Assembly (NCBI GenBank): GCA_051453625.1
Contig: JBOZIK010000001.1
Coordinates: forward strand, 77,531,741 to 77,587,595
DNA from: Welwitschia mirabilis
Lineage: Eukaryota > Gnetophyta > Gnetopsida > Welwitschiales
DNA length: 55,855 nt
Direction of reading: 5' to 3'
Positions 21,948-33,948 of this stretch are shown in pieces. A model generated the notes under the pieces. The model made no database searches. It was not told the DNA's origin and was given only the letters and a program-made list of their open reading frames with translations. Every line of letters begins with the position of its first letter. Position 1 is the stretch's first letter. The position numbers and the translations under genes are program-made.

Positions 21948-23503
21948 TTAAGAATCATTAAAATCAAAGAAGAGGGATGAATGAATTTTAACAAACAAAA
22001 ATTTAAATAAATGTTAAAATAATAAAAAACACATAATAATAAAATACCTTACCAAAATAACACGGTTTTCTAACCTGATTATGTCCACACATAAAGGGTA
22101 ACTTCTACTCACACCTTTGGATATTCTCGATCTATAAAAAAATAATGGTTTTATAGTGCATAACTAACCTTATAATATTTAATAATCTACTCACAAGACA
22201 CAGTCTATTCCCTACAAGGGAATAGTGGTTTTCATAGATGCACCATAAACCTTACCACAATAAAAATTTACTCACAAAGTAGTACTCTCTTCCCCACAAG
22301 GAAATAGTGATTTTCAAAGGCATACCATGAATTTTACAATAGAGAGAGTCTTCTCATGAAATAGCACTCTCTCCCCCATAAGGAAATAATTTTTTTTTGG
22401 TTTACTAATAAACTTAAAATAAATAAGTGCTCATAGGCACAACCTCAAATTCACATCGATATAAAGGTTTCCTTATAATGAGTTTGATAATCAAGAATGG
22501 AATTATAATAATATTCAACAATAAGATAGTCCAACAAAGTAAGTACCACAAATACAATAATAATAACCCTAAAGATGTATCTTTGAAGAAGACTTAAGTT
22601 CTTCCTTATTGTTGTTATTATCACAAGTATAAATGAATTATGTAGAAATATAAGATTCAAGAGAAAATGATGAATATAATACAAGTTCCTTCCAAATGAT
22701 GCCTTTAATTCTTCATGAGAAACTTCTTTTAGCCATGCATTTGTTTTGTATCTTTATTTGACTAATTCAGTATCAAAAATTCTATTAAAGAATTGGTAAC
22801 ATCAAGTCTTTACCTAGTTAAAAAAGATCTAGTCATTTCATCTTGAAAGATAGCCATTTAACTTTGTAACTGTTATGCAATGGATAGAAAATGTATAGGA
22901 ATTGGGTGCATATCTTTGATTTTTTATTATCATAAACTTTGGTCTAAGATGTCTTCACATTTGTAGATGTCTACTAATAGTCAAATGTCTTTACCTTATA
23001 GATGTCTTTAGTGAACTTGCCTAGATTTTGACCAAATTTGCTCTGTATTATTCTTGGGCCTTTGTGATCATAAATCCATAATGTATAAGTTAATAGTTCA
23101 CCTAAAATGTAAGATATTAGTTAAAAAATAAATAAACTTTGTTAACTATTTTATCTTAGTATAGACATCTCTAGATAAGTAGACATTTACATCTATGTCA
23201 AGTTCAACTTTTAGCATAGTTGTCTTTGATAAGATAGTCATCTTAAACCTATGAGATAAATTCTAGTATATTTAATACATTTCAATTTCCTAGATATCTT
23301 CATGTGGAATGTCTTAAATTTTTCACATGTTTATAAGTAAATAATGTTTCTTTTTAACACCTAATCCTTTTCATGAAATGTTGTCTTGAGGTTCCAACAT
23401 TATCTTATGCCTATGATGACCTAATTTTGCTTTGTAATAATTTATCTACACAAAGACATGAATTATTTAATAAGTGGAATTATCAAAACTAATTTTACTA
23501 ATA
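21948..23503 (-). repeat. R1 5' LTR
   Basis: 1556 bp, collinear with 1997-3562. Octamers AGATGTCT or AGACATCT at 22947, 22965, 23000 and 23163. The right end ...TTTTACTAATA abuts the CTTTA duplication at 23504. The open frame at 22451-22684 is LTR sequence, not a gene. Confidence 0.85.
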
Positions 23504-23778
23504 CTTTATATCTTTGGATAAGTTTCTAGCTATTTCACCTCAGAAAGTAGATGTTTAAACTTTGTAACTACCATGCAGGAATCTTCCTCATAGATATCTT
23601 TAATTTTGTAGATGTCTTTGTTTATGAAACCTTAGCTAAACTTTCTATAAGATATCATCTTTAAAGTCTAACATTAACTTATGCTTTTTATGATCTAAGT
23701 TTATTTACATTAACCTATCTACATAATAGCATAATATATTTGATAAGTGAAATCATCAAAACTAATTTTTTGTCAATA
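23504..23778 (-). repeat. LTR a, proximal (U3) part, split by R1
   Basis: CTTTATATCTTTGGATAAG... continues the LTR broken at 1996. Compared with the other LTRs about 400 bp of U3 is missing around 23580 ('catgcagga' joined to 'atcttcctc'). One AGATGTCT lies at 23610. The end ...TTTGTCAATA lies against the polypurine tract 23779-23790 of R2, making LTR a the 3' LTR of R2. Confidence 0.75.
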
Positions 23779-23790
23779 ACCTCTTCCATT
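23779..23790 (-). other. R2 polypurine tract
   Basis: The minus strand reads AATGGAAGAGGT directly before the LTR start TATTGACAAAA. It is the counterpart of the R1 tract at 3563-3577. Confidence 0.6.
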
Positions 23791-25300
23791 TTTATAATGT
23801 TCAAAACATGGTAAATCTCATCAGTGTAATCACATTTAGTCAATTAAATTAAGATATATAAATTCAAGAGAGAGATAAGCACATTAGTATGTTTTATTAA
23901 TTATATTAAAACATATTAATTTACCACATGAAATAAACATGAAAAGTGGCATTTAAGAAAGGCACATAGGAATTAGATAATTTTATTTAAGAAGAGTAAC
24001 AACTAATCAACTAAAATGTACTAATAGTAATGTGCCAATAATAATATCAAAGCATATCATTTTAACAATGTATCAAAAATAAATAATATTAGAGCATAAA
24101 AAGATGCCAAAAAAATAAATAACAATAATTTGTTAATAATGATAGAAAATTAGAACATAATATGTGCTAGTAATAAAAAATAATCATCAATTATAATGAT
24201 GTCACTCAGGGATTCCAATACATAAATCTCATAATAAAGTCATCTATGCCCATATAAGATGTCCATGCTAAACCTAATTTTTTCAAACTAATTTTTCCTT
24301 ACTTCTCTCCCTTTTTGGATAGCATATAAAAAGGATCTAGTCACTAATTGTACAGTCACTAGTGTAGTATATGTCTTTTCATTCTTCATCATTGTCATCA
24401 TCACTATCATGGAAGTTAGATGACAAGATGATATAAAATGAGAAAGATATTGGTAAAGGTGTATGATGCTTCTTAGAAGGCCATTAAGAAGTTTTACCAC
24501 GGCACTCATAGGCATATTTCCTCATATGTGAGTATGTCTAAGAAGTGATGGAAGTTTCAAAGAAGTTAATAATGGCAGATTTAATTAAGTATTATGAAGG
24601 TGTTATGGTAAGTGGTTGAACATGATAGGTTCAGTGAACAGTGAACAGTGAAGATGACATACATGATGGTGATGAGGTATGAGTACATGATGATGGTTGT
24701 ATAGGATAATAGATGAGTAATTTGCAACATGGCTTATGGAAGATAAGGAGCTAAATTTCTAAGCTCTCTAACTCTATCTACTAGAGCCTAGTTCTTTCAC
24801 TGTACTTATGCTTATGTAGGATCCTAGTACTCCTCCTATACCTATGCCTCCTTTCCTAAAGACTTTGAAGAATTACTATCTGCTACTTACCTTGAGTCAT
24901 AGCCTATGCCCTATGGAGCGGAAAGTGCCTCTTCCTCTAATTCATTCCCTGTGTCTATCTAAGTGGAAGTCCTCATGGATTCCCAACTACCTGCTAATGA
25001 TTCACCTTCACTAACTATAAATTATTCTTTTTCATTCTCAACAAATTATGATTAATCTTTTCAACCATCTTTGTTATAGCTTTTAGCCCTTTATTAATGG
25101 ATGATTAATTGTGATAAGCTATGAAGTATGATTTCTAAAACTATGATTTTAATAGTCTTCTATGAGGCCCTTACTAGATGGTACTAGTACATGCCATTTT
25201 TTATTAAATTCTATCAGAGGCTTCATTAGATAAGGAAGGTTTAATTACATTACTAATATACTGGTACTACTGATAATTAAGTTTATTAAACAAGGATGAC
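23791..25300 (-). other. R2 3' non-coding region
   Basis: Collinear with the R1 region 3578-4990. It holds no recognised gene. A short direct repeat (GTGAACA twice) is at about 24637-24652. The 75-codon minus-strand frame at 24288-24515 is not conserved in R1 and is not called. Confidence 0.45.
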
Positions 25301-26000
25301 CTAGAGTTTGACCCTTTCAAAATAATGTAATAATAACCATGTAAAAAAATAAATTCCAAATCTAGCTTTAAGCTAGTAAGAATGCAGTATACAATAAATG
25401 TCTACATGGAGTCTTATGCGAGCTTTCACCCCTAATGAAAATGCTATAGAACACAGTCAATTTGGGTATAGATGCATCTAGAACCATGTATTTACATTTT
25501 ATGTTAAAATTCATCCTAGAGTTCCCAAATAAAATGTTACTCATAGATTATCATGACATATTGATAGAGTGTGAAATTAAAATGTCTTTAAATAAGTAAA
25601 CATATATTTATATCAACTTAGAATTATTAATGCTAAAATAGAGTTGATAAAACTCAGAGTAAGATATAATGTACCTCTAACCTATGTCTAAAATGATCCA
25701 GTGTTATCATCAATCTTATGGATGTTTGCATAAAATGCTTTAACAATTAGATCTTAAACATCCTAATCTAACTATATAATCATTTTCCATATAATTTGAG
25801 AGAAGTATGTTAGTAGCTGATATTTCCTTTATTTCTAAAATTCAAGTGTTTACTCTACCATTATTGAGTTTCTTATCCATATTCTATACCATTTTGTAGC
25901 AGCTTCATGATAGAACCAAGGCTAATATTAAGGTTTTTTTGGCTATATTATTGATCCCTTACCTTTTGAAGAATTAGTAAACTTTATTCTCATCATTTTT
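25301..26000 (-). pseudogene. Third ORF of R2 (heavily decayed)
   Basis: The minus strand near 25345-25480 gives VLDASIPKLTVFYSIFIRGE and, further, TPCRHLLYTAFLLA. These align with the R1 third ORF (ASILSLIMFYNILFRRR, TPTQIFVIYCLLT) and the F1 copy. It is shorter-lived and more broken than in R1. It supports one ancestral ORF downstream of pol in this family. Function unknown. Confidence 0.5.
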
Positions 26001-26302
26001 TGAAAAATAAATCGAAATCTAAACAAAAAATAACTAAAATATGAAAGAATCACTAAAAATGAGCACATGTGATAGAAATAACACTTGTTCCTACTGGTTA
26101 TGAAGATATCTACCAAATGCAAGATGATTTTGTAAATATATTTAAGAAAAACAACCTTAAGAAGAGCTCTAATAGGGACACCTATTAAATGTAGGATTGA
26201 AAATAAGAGATGGTAATCCCTTTTCTGATTAAAAGGATTAAAACCCTTAGTTTTTGGTGCAATTTTTTTTGTAACAATTCTTAAAAGAATCTACCTACTG
26301 AA

Positions 26303-26541
26303 AGATGTCTAAAATGTGAAAATTAAACATCTACTTTAGGAAAGACATCTACTATTAAAAATTTTACAAGCCATTTTTCATACTATAAAGATGTCTATCT
26401 ATTTAATCATGTTTATTTTAAAAATATTAAAAAGCATACCTAATCTCAAAGATGTCTAGAGCTTTAAATGTGTCTATTTGATAGACATCTACACATGTGA
26501 AGACATCTCTCTGATAGATGTCTATAAAACTAAAGACATCT
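26303..26541. repeat. Cluster of AGATGTCT / AGACATCT octamers (R2)
   Basis: Eight exact octamers in 239 bases: AGATGTCT at 26303, 26389, 26450 and 26516; AGACATCT at 26343, 26483, 26501 and 26534. The two orientations are equally frequent. The position corresponds to the R1 cluster 5953-6270, between RNase H and the third ORF. Confidence 0.75.
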
Positions 26542-26579
26542 TTCTTAAAAATCTAGAAACTATAAAAAATTTTATGACT

Positions 26580-26621
26580 ATTATAAATTAGAGTCGAGAT
26601 ATTATAAAGTAGAGTCGAGAT
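26580..26621. repeat. 21-bp tandem duplication
   Basis: ATTATAAATTAGAGTCGAGAT (26580-26600) followed by the same 21 bases with one change (26601-26621). It keeps two CpGs in an otherwise CpG-poor region. It lies just downstream of RNase H in R2. Confidence 0.85.
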
Positions 26622-26639
26622 ATGAATAATATTACTGAT

Positions 26640-27570
26640 GAATTACGTTCTTGTACAATTTTACAAACATTTTATGACTTAATGGTTTTGTAAATACATT
26701 GGTAAGTTTATCACTAGTACTAATATATTTCATCATGATGTTCTTGTTTTGAATGGGCTCTGTAAGAAAGTGATGCCTAATCTTAATGTGTTTGATCCTT
26801 GAATTCTATGTTAAGTTTTTTTTAAATGTTGATAGAACTTTTATTGTCACAATGGATGGAAATGATTTTCAATAAAAGTACAAAACCTTTTAAATTTTAC
26901 TTTATTCATAGTAGCTATGCACAATAACTTGCAATAGCAATATATTCAACCTCAGTAGTTGAAAGAGTAATTAAGATTTCCTTTTTACTATTTCATAAAA
27001 TTAGACATTGTCCAAGAAAGAAGCAGGTTCTTATGCTTCTTCTATCAACTTTGCATTCAACCCAATCTACATCATAATATCTAACTAAATCAAGGCAGGA
27101 TTTCTTTGAGTACCAAAGACTCCAATTAGAAGTATCCTTTAAATAATGAAAAATTATTTCAATAGCTATAAGATGTAATTCTTTAGGATTACTCTAATAA
27201 TGAGCATAATTTTTATACTTAACATAATATCAGATTTACTAGGTATTAGATTTAATAAAATTTCAATCATACATCTATATAGCTTTTTATCAAACTCCTT
27301 ATCATTCTCATATTTATCTAGTGTTGTGCTTTGATTCATTAAAATATCTTTTAATTTACAATCTTATAAATCATACTTTACTAGAAAATTTTTGATATAT
27401 TTAGTTTGTGACATAAAAGTACCTTATTTGTGTTGCATAACTTGTAGCCCTAAGAAGTTGCTTTTTTTTTAATGAGATTCATTTCAAATGCATCCTACAT
27501 TATCTTAGTAGGCTTATTTTATAATAATTCATTAGTAACTCCAAAAATAATATCATCTATGTATATTTGA
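26640..27570 (-). pseudogene. R2 reverse transcriptase C-terminus and RNase H (decayed)
   Basis: The minus strand shows the Ty1/copia catalytic loop at about 27545-27575 (IQIYIDDIIFGVTN, the Y-[VI]-D-D box intact). Then near 27020-27130 come LVRYYDVDWVECKVDRRSIR and LGQCLI (the RNase H entry D-A-D-x-A-G-x-x-x-x-R-[KR]-S). STTEVEYIAIASYCA lies at about 26905-26960 (the E-A-E-Y-I/V-A box) and SIHCDNKSSIN at about 26830 (the C-D-N-x-x-A/S-I box). Lineage and order fit Sirevirus pol. The sequence has stops and frameshifts. Confidence 0.8.
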
Positions 27571-28090
27571 ATAATAGTAAATCTTTTTCATTTCTTTTAA
27601 CAAATAATGTGACATCAAATGTACTTGTTTTGAATTTGTTTTTAGTAAGATGACCTAATAATTCTTTTTATGGATAAGATTTTAAGCAAATATTTGTTTA
27701 CATGTCCAATCTTTCTATGTCATAGCTTTATTTTACCTATTGTACTTAATAAACACTTGATTCCCTTATTAGAAATAATTTGTAAAGTAGTGATATAAAC
27801 ATTTAACTTTCTTACACTCGCAAATAGAACTTTAGATAAGTTATTTTCTTTAATCAAATAATTATCTTTGTTAAAAGTAACAAAATAATTTGCATCACAT
27901 AATTTACTAACACTTAAAATATTATTTTGTAAAACTTTTATAAAGAAAATGTTCTTTACCTTAGGTAAGTTACCTTCTCTAGTGGTTTCATACCTTTGAT
28001 AGATTCTTCTATGTTATCTTCAAAGGTGACCACTTCTTTATCTTGTTTCACTAAGGTGGTAAAGCTAAATTTATCCATAGTCATTACCTT
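27571..28090 (-). pseudogene. R2 integrase N-terminal remnant
   Basis: The minus strand near 27960-28080 reads SETR...QDKEVVTFEDNIEESIKG and KPLEKVTYL. This is the region following the D-S-G-C-S-x-H-M-T-G motif, where Ty1/copia has V-x-F-G-D-N-x-x-x-x-I-x-G. GIKCLLST-like sequence near 27750 matches the R1 remnant. The integrase catalytic core is absent. Confidence 0.55.
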
Positions 28091-29913
28091 GAGCCTTCAC
28101 TATTAATATACTAGCCAAGTTATTTTATTACTCTCAGTACAATTAGGCTAAAAGTGCTAGTTTTAATTTTGAAAAATATAGACTTTCTTTGGTTTAACCT
28201 ACATAAAACATTGTATCATACTTCTAGGACTTTTAGTATTATTAGTGTAATATCTATTTTTGAATTTCATTAGGTAATTAAATTTATAATGGTCTCTTTT
28301 CAAGTAGTAATAAAGATAATTATTTTTATATGTCTTAAATGCTCATACCTTGGTTTGTAATTCTATTTGTCGAATAAGGAGATTGTAATGCTAGTGGAGG
28401 TTTCATTGTAACCCAAATCACTTTTGTGATTTTAGTTTTTGCATTATCCAAACATGATTTTTAATGTCTCCTTTTCTTAGGTAAACTTCTCATTGATCTT
28501 CTTTAAGATAGAAAGTTCTTTTTTTACATTCTTTAATTCACATATTAGTCTACTAATCTTAGCTTTAAGAGCTAAGTTTTAATATGATAATTTATTGTGA
28601 AAATCCTTTTCTTACTTTAATCTAATTCACTTAAATGAAGTAGTTTTTTCATTTTAGCACATACCTTTTGTAACTTAGTGGATTCTTTAGAAATTCAATC
28701 ATATCTTTCTTCAATATTCATACTTGTTTCATATTCACTTTTTGATTTAGACTCTTCCTTTATCTCATCATTTTACTCTTGGATAATTATAATAGTTATG
28801 TAGGATGGATGATATTTTTCATCATCAGATATTTCTATCTTAATTACATCTTCATCATCATTCCATCCTATGATGGAAGATCTTCTTTTCTTCGGTTATT
28901 TATTTTGTTCTTTTTCCTATATTCCATTAGAGCTAGGACATTCTAAGANNNNNNNNNNNNNNNNNNNNNNNNNNNNNNNNNNNNNNNTAGAAGAAAGTGA
29001 AGAGCTACTAAAAGTTTTACCTTTAGACTTATCTCTATCTTTAAACCTAGATAATCTATGATAACCCTCCTTTCTATTATTCTTTTATGAGATAATTCTT
29101 TTAACTCACCTTATGATAAGAACAAGTTCTTCATCTACATCATTCTTAGAGTCATCTCCTTCTAACCAAACCTTGTCTTGTACTTTTACTAGATTTAAGA
29201 GTTGTGGATTTTTCTTTTAAGGCACCATCATAAATAAGATTCATTTTGTAAGCTATTAAAGCACTTTGTAGTTCTTTATTCTTCATAAAGTTGAAATCTT
29301 TTGATTCTTCCATGGTTATTATCTTGAACTTGTATTCTAGAGTTAAAGATCTAATAATCTTTTGTATTATCTTGGCCTCAATAAGACTTTTACCAATGTC
29401 ATGTATAGAATTCACAATGTTAGAGACTCTTGTGAAGTATTCATTAATTATCTTATCATTATGCATGCTGAGATTTTCAAATTGATTTATCTGTGTAAGA
29501 AATCTTTAATTACTTGATCACAGAGGTTCCTTTATATATCCCTACTAGAACATCCTATATCTCTTATTTCATTTTACATCTAGCTATTCTATTAAACTCC
29601 TCCATTATAAGTGCTGAGTAGAGTGCATTCTTACCTTTTGAATCATACATGAAGGCTACCTTTTCTTTGTCTTCCTAGTCTCTTCTTGTCTTGATTTGTA
29701 TGATGGTGTTTCCTATAGCATTTATTATAATTTCTATAGGATTATAATACCCATCTTCTATGCTTTATCAAACCTAAAACTTATAAGACTATAAATACAC
29801 CTACATCATCATCTTCCAATAGGTACAGTTAGTCCCATTAAAGAGTGGAGGTCTGATTAATGGAACCCCTTCCATAGTTTGCTTAAGAAATTTACTCTTT
29901 TTCATAAGAATCT
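28091..29913 (-). pseudogene. R2 gag (decayed)
   Basis: The start is near 29885 on the minus strand (MEGVPLIRPPLFNGTN, TYWKM). The gag domain then contains an intact 104-codon stretch (29466-29152) with NEYFTRVSNIVNSIHDIGKS, KIIRSLTLEYKFKIIT and MEESKDF, ending ALIAYKMNLIYDG; this is the UBN2-type gag of Ty1/copia. The CCHC region falls in the 39-N gap (28949-28987). The acidic coil after it (DEIKEESKSKSEYE, about 28740-28780) matches R1. Neighbouring plus-strand frames (28870-29061, 29291-29485) are shadows. Confidence 0.8.
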
Positions 29914-29925
29914 GCTTTAGTACCA
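29914..29925 (-). other. R2 primer-binding site (initiator tRNA-Met)
   Basis: The minus strand reads TGGTACTAAAGC, two changes from the consensus, one base from the LTR end. Confidence 0.8.
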
Positions 29926-29926
29926 C

Positions 29927-31444
29927 TTAATAATTATTGAGCTTAGAGGAGAGAGGTGAATGATATCTACCAAAAATAAATTTTACTAAAATCAAATTGA
30001 AAACTATGTAATAGACACCTTACTAAGATAATGTGGTTTCCTAACCTAGGTACATATACACATAGAGGATAGCTTCCTCTCATACATTTGGATCTTCTTA
30101 ATCTACAAAAATAATGGTTTCGAAGAATCGCCAATCTTACATAAAATATCATATGCTCCTCACAAGGTAGCACTTTATTCCCCTTAGGGATAATCAATAA
30201 CACAATACGAAAATGTACTCACAAGTACTAACATAATGTAAGATGCTCCTTTAAAGTAGCACTCTCTTCCACTCAAGGATAAACAATAATAAAATATCAA
30301 AATATGCTGAAAAGCACTTACAAAATCATAGTTGTACAAGTATTTCTTTACAATATGGAATCTTAGAAAGGGATCCTTAGGTATGATAATGAGAAATGGA
30401 CTATACAATAGTATTTAAGAATATGATAGCCTAATAATCTAGATCTAATAATTAATGATAAAAAATATAATAATAAGTCTAGATGATGCATCTTTAACGG
30501 ATAGCTTGAGTTCCTTCTTATTGTCATTAACACGAGTGTCAAAGAACAATGAAATATTATAAGATCTAATGAACAAAAGATGTAGTCACTCGAAAGTTTC
30601 TTGCAAATGATAGCTTAATTCTTTGTAAGTAAATCCAATTACTCATGCATTTATGCATTTTTTATTATGTGATATAGATCCATAAGATCTATCTATCACA
30701 TTGTGCCTTTATATCTTTTGATAAGTTCCTAGTTATTTAACCTTGGAAAGTAGGCATTTGAACTTTGTAATTGTGGTGCAATGAATAGAAACGGATGGGC
30801 ATTAAGTGTGTAACATCTATTTTAGTTAATGTGAACCTTTTTCATATATGTCTTTAAGATGATAGATGTCCTCTATTAGTTAAACATATTCAACATGGAA
30901 GACATCTTTGATCAAAATGCCCAAAAATTGATAAAACTAGAACTATATAATTTTTTCCCTTCTAATCATAAATTCATGATGCAAATCCTAATTACTTTTC
31001 TAGAATTAAAATAATTCATCAAAGTATAAATTATTCCTATTACCTATTCTAGTTTAGTGTATATGTCTTCAATGATGTAGACATCTTTTATTTTGTATTT
31101 AGATCCATCTTTCAATATTGTCATCTTTGTTGAGATAGTCATCTTTTACTTGTGATTTGAAAACTAGTTTAGCATAGGTGTCTTCTAATGTATAAATGTC
31201 TTCCCCATAAAATATTCTAATGTATAGACATTATCTACATAGATATATTCAATTATTTAGAAATCAATAGTTAATTGAGATTTTATTTTTGTAAAACCTT
31301 AGTTGAATTTCTTCTGAGATATTATCTTTGAGCTCTAACATTAACTTATGCTTTTTATGATCTGATTTTGTTTACAATAGTCTATCTACACAAAACACAA
31401 TATATTTGATAAGTGAAATTATTAAAAGTAGATTTTTATCCACA
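29927..31444 (-). repeat. R2 5' LTR
   Basis: About 1518 bp, collinear with the R1, LTR a and F1 LTRs. It contains AGACATCT at 30900 and 31079 and several one-off variants (agatgtcc, tagacatta). The right end ('gatttttatccaca') is inferred by alignment with the R1 and LTR a ends. Small frames at 29967-30203 and 30184-30408 are LTR sequence. Confidence 0.75.
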
Positions 31445-33203
31445 CAATTATTCTATGACGATCATTTATAAGCATCTTTAGTTATTTATTTAACTATAGA
31501 AATGGAGGAGTAAAGATGTTCTTTGGAAATGTGAATATAAAGTTGTAAGCTTTTAACTTTATGAAAAAGTATCTCATGAATAATTTAGTGAATCTAGGGT
31601 TAGCTAAAATAGATGAATATGAAATTCTCAAATATCTATCCTCTTAAGAAGGTTACATACTAAGTGAACCACATGAATAACTAGCACTTACTATCCACAT
31701 AAATTCCAACTTTGAGACATTTTGTAAGAAGATAAAATTTAGGCTATTACCAAATGCATCATCAAGAAAATATTCTAGTGAAGAGTAAATTATTAATGTA
31801 AAACTAGAACATTTTCTTAAATATTTAATATATGAATTTCTAAGAAATAATAAATCCTACCATATAGTAATCTCTACAAAATTATCAACTCCCAGGAAAA
31901 AACCTTAATTTTTATTCTCAAACATCATAGCAAGGCTATAGCATGGCATATTTATGACTTAAAAGGAATTAAACCTATTATGTGTATGCATAATTCACTT
32001 GAAAAAAAAATCTAAACCTAATAGTAAACCTCATTATAAACTTGACTATCACATAAAAGTAGTGATGAAGAAAGTACTTAAGTTACTAGATTCTTACATT
32101 ATCTATACAATCTTTGATAGTTAAGAGGTAATCCCTGCATAAGTAACTTATAAGAACTTTATAATTATGATAGTAAAAAATGCAAAAAATGAAATTATTT
32201 TAACTAGAATTAAAGCAGGATGGAGAATATACATTGGCTATATAAACTGAACACTATCAATTATAAGGAACATTTTCTTCTATTCTCTGTTGATTAGATC
32301 TTTAACAAATTAGTGGTTCATGAGTACATCATTTTTTAGATAAATACTTGATATATAACTAGATAGAAATATTCTTTAAAAATCAAGAAAATATTATCTT
32401 TACATATGCATTTGAAATATTTTCTTCTATAAGAATGACTTTGGCCTTTGTAATGCTCTAGCTACCTTCTGACAATTAATGATGAGCATCTTTGTTTGTA
32501 TGATTAAGGAATTTTCTAAAGTAATCATGGATGAATTTTCTATTTTTAATTAAGGTTTTGACACATACGTGCATCATTTAGAACTTTTTCTTACATCTTA
32601 TGAAGAGTATGATAAATGTAATTTCATAGTTATAAAAGGCATAGTCTTAGGACATGTGATTTATAAATATGAGATAGAAATGGACTTACAAAAGTTTGAC
32701 TTATTAATCATATTCCTCTTCTTAGAAATGTTAAAGATGTTATATATTTTCTTGAACTTGCTAGCTATTATATTATATTCATTTAAGAATTTTTAAAATA
32801 TCAAACCTTGAATAACATTCTATTAAACATGTTTTATTTGAATAAAGTCATAAATGTAGTAATTCCTTTTAAAAATTAAATCATTTACTAAATTTATCTC
32901 TTATGTTATGACCTCTTGATTGATCTTTTTCTTTTAAGATATTATGTAATGTAAGTGATTATACTATAAGAGCATTCTTATATTAATAAAAGCATGGAAA
33001 AAATATGCCATTTATGATATAATAAAAATATTACAAGATTAAATAAAACATTTAATGACTAAAAAAGAGCTTCTAGTAGTAAGTTTTGTGTTGAAAAAAT
33101 TTTGATCATATCTTATATGTGGAAAAACTATTATCTTCATTGACCATTTTAGTTATAAATTCTTATTAGGTAAGAAAGATTATAAGGCTAGATTAATGAT
33201 ATG
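31445..33203 (+). pseudogene. G3: Athila-like Ty3/gypsy pol fragment (protease end to RNase H)
   Basis: The plus strand reads, with many stops, the region before reverse transcriptase, then IVKNAKNEIILTRIKAGWRI (about 32170-32235), and LCNALATF with QLMMSIF (about 32445-32490). The catalytic loop is KVIMDEFSIF at about 32518-32550, with the second Asp of the pair now Glu. HLELFLTSYEEYDKCNFIVI, KGIVLGHVIYKYEIEMD follow, open from 32569 to 32796. RNase H lies at 33058-33200 (KKELLVVSFVLKKF, TIIFIDHFSYKFLLGKKDYK). It stops at 33203, where F1 begins inside RNase H. This is a different gypsy copy from G1 and G2. Its left side is cut by R2. Confidence 0.8.
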
Positions 33204-33893
33204 TGTTAACCTACCTAGTTTTGATATGCTAAAATTATCAAATTCAGTGTTGTATGTATAAAAAATCCTATAGATTAAAAAATTAATTAAATACTTCAAA
33301 GACATCTACTAAGTTGAGAGATGTCTATAACATGTAAAGATGTCTATAAGAATTGAATACATCTATAGGATATTCGATAAGTTTTCAAAGTTAAGTATTT
33401 AAGCTAATGTCTTGTCAAATGTAACGTGTTTCAAGATCTCGTAGTGAGAATGTCTACACAAGATAAAGACATTTACCAAATGTGCAAATGTCTACTAGAG
33501 AAAACAATGTCTAGGTTGAATCAAAAGAAAAGGTCAAAAGACATTTAACATAGCTTGAAGATATCTACAAATATTGAAGACATTTTAATTAATTTAGAGG
33601 ATTTTATCAAATGATATTTATTAGGGAAGAAAACCTCTCAATAAAAATGAATAAGTGATAAAGATTTGATATAAGTTAAACACATCAACACAAATTAAGT
33701 ACATCTATAACATATGAAGTTATCTATTAAGATTGAAAACATCTACATTAAACTTTAAAAAAAAATCATAGAATGGATTTAAACTAAAGATATTTATATT
33801 TAATTAAAACTTTTATAACACCTACAGATATTTATACTTTTTCAAGATGTCTACAATGCATTAAAATTAGAAGGGAGGGATAGAGAGAAATAG

Positions 33894-33948
<55 letters not shown>

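Larger units (their letters stand above)
1997..23503 (-). mobile_element. R1: Sirevirus-like Ty1/copia element, minus strand, interrupted by G1
   Basis: R1 has LTRs of 1566 bp (1997-3562) and 1556 bp (21948-23503), an initiator tRNA-Met primer-binding site (21935-21946), gag (21934-21064 and 7597-6700), a short integrase remnant, a third ORF (about 5900-5000), a 3' non-coding region and a polypurine tract (3563-3577). Without G1 the element would be about 8 kb. Most of pol (integrase core, reverse transcriptase, RNase H) is missing between about 6430 and 6300, so R1 was internally deleted. It sits in LTR a with target duplication CTTTA, and G1 sits in its gag. Family assignment rests on the gag type, two CCHC knuckles, primer-binding site, polypurine tract and an ORF after pol. 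Confidence 0.8.
23779..31444 (-). mobile_element. R2: Sirevirus-like Ty1/copia element, minus strand (5' LTR and internal region)
   Basis: 5' LTR 29927-31444, primer-binding site 29914-29925, gag about 29890-28100, truncated pol (28080-26640), 3' region with third ORF (26600-23791), polypurine tract 23779-23790. Its 3' LTR is LTR a (23504-23778 plus 1303-1996). Pol keeps the beginning of integrase and the end of reverse transcriptase plus RNase H, but only about 0.4 kb lies between them, so most of integrase and the front of reverse transcriptase were deleted. The right LTR end abuts the gypsy fragment G3. The far-side target duplication is outside the window because LTR a runs on into R0. 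Confidence 0.75.

Noticed and set aside
22451-22684. Small minus-strand frames in LTRs (also 2515-2736, 1729-1923, 29967-30203, 30184-30408)
   Set aside because: They fall in non-coding LTR sequence and are not conserved as frames among the LTR copies.
24288-24515. 75-codon minus-strand frame in the R2 3' region
   Set aside because: Not conserved in the collinear part of R1; likely chance.
26303-26541. CRISPR-like spaced short repeats (AGATGTCT clusters)
   Set aside because: Units are only 8 bp, irregularly spaced, in both orientations, in a plant retrotransposon; no array architecture or cas genes.
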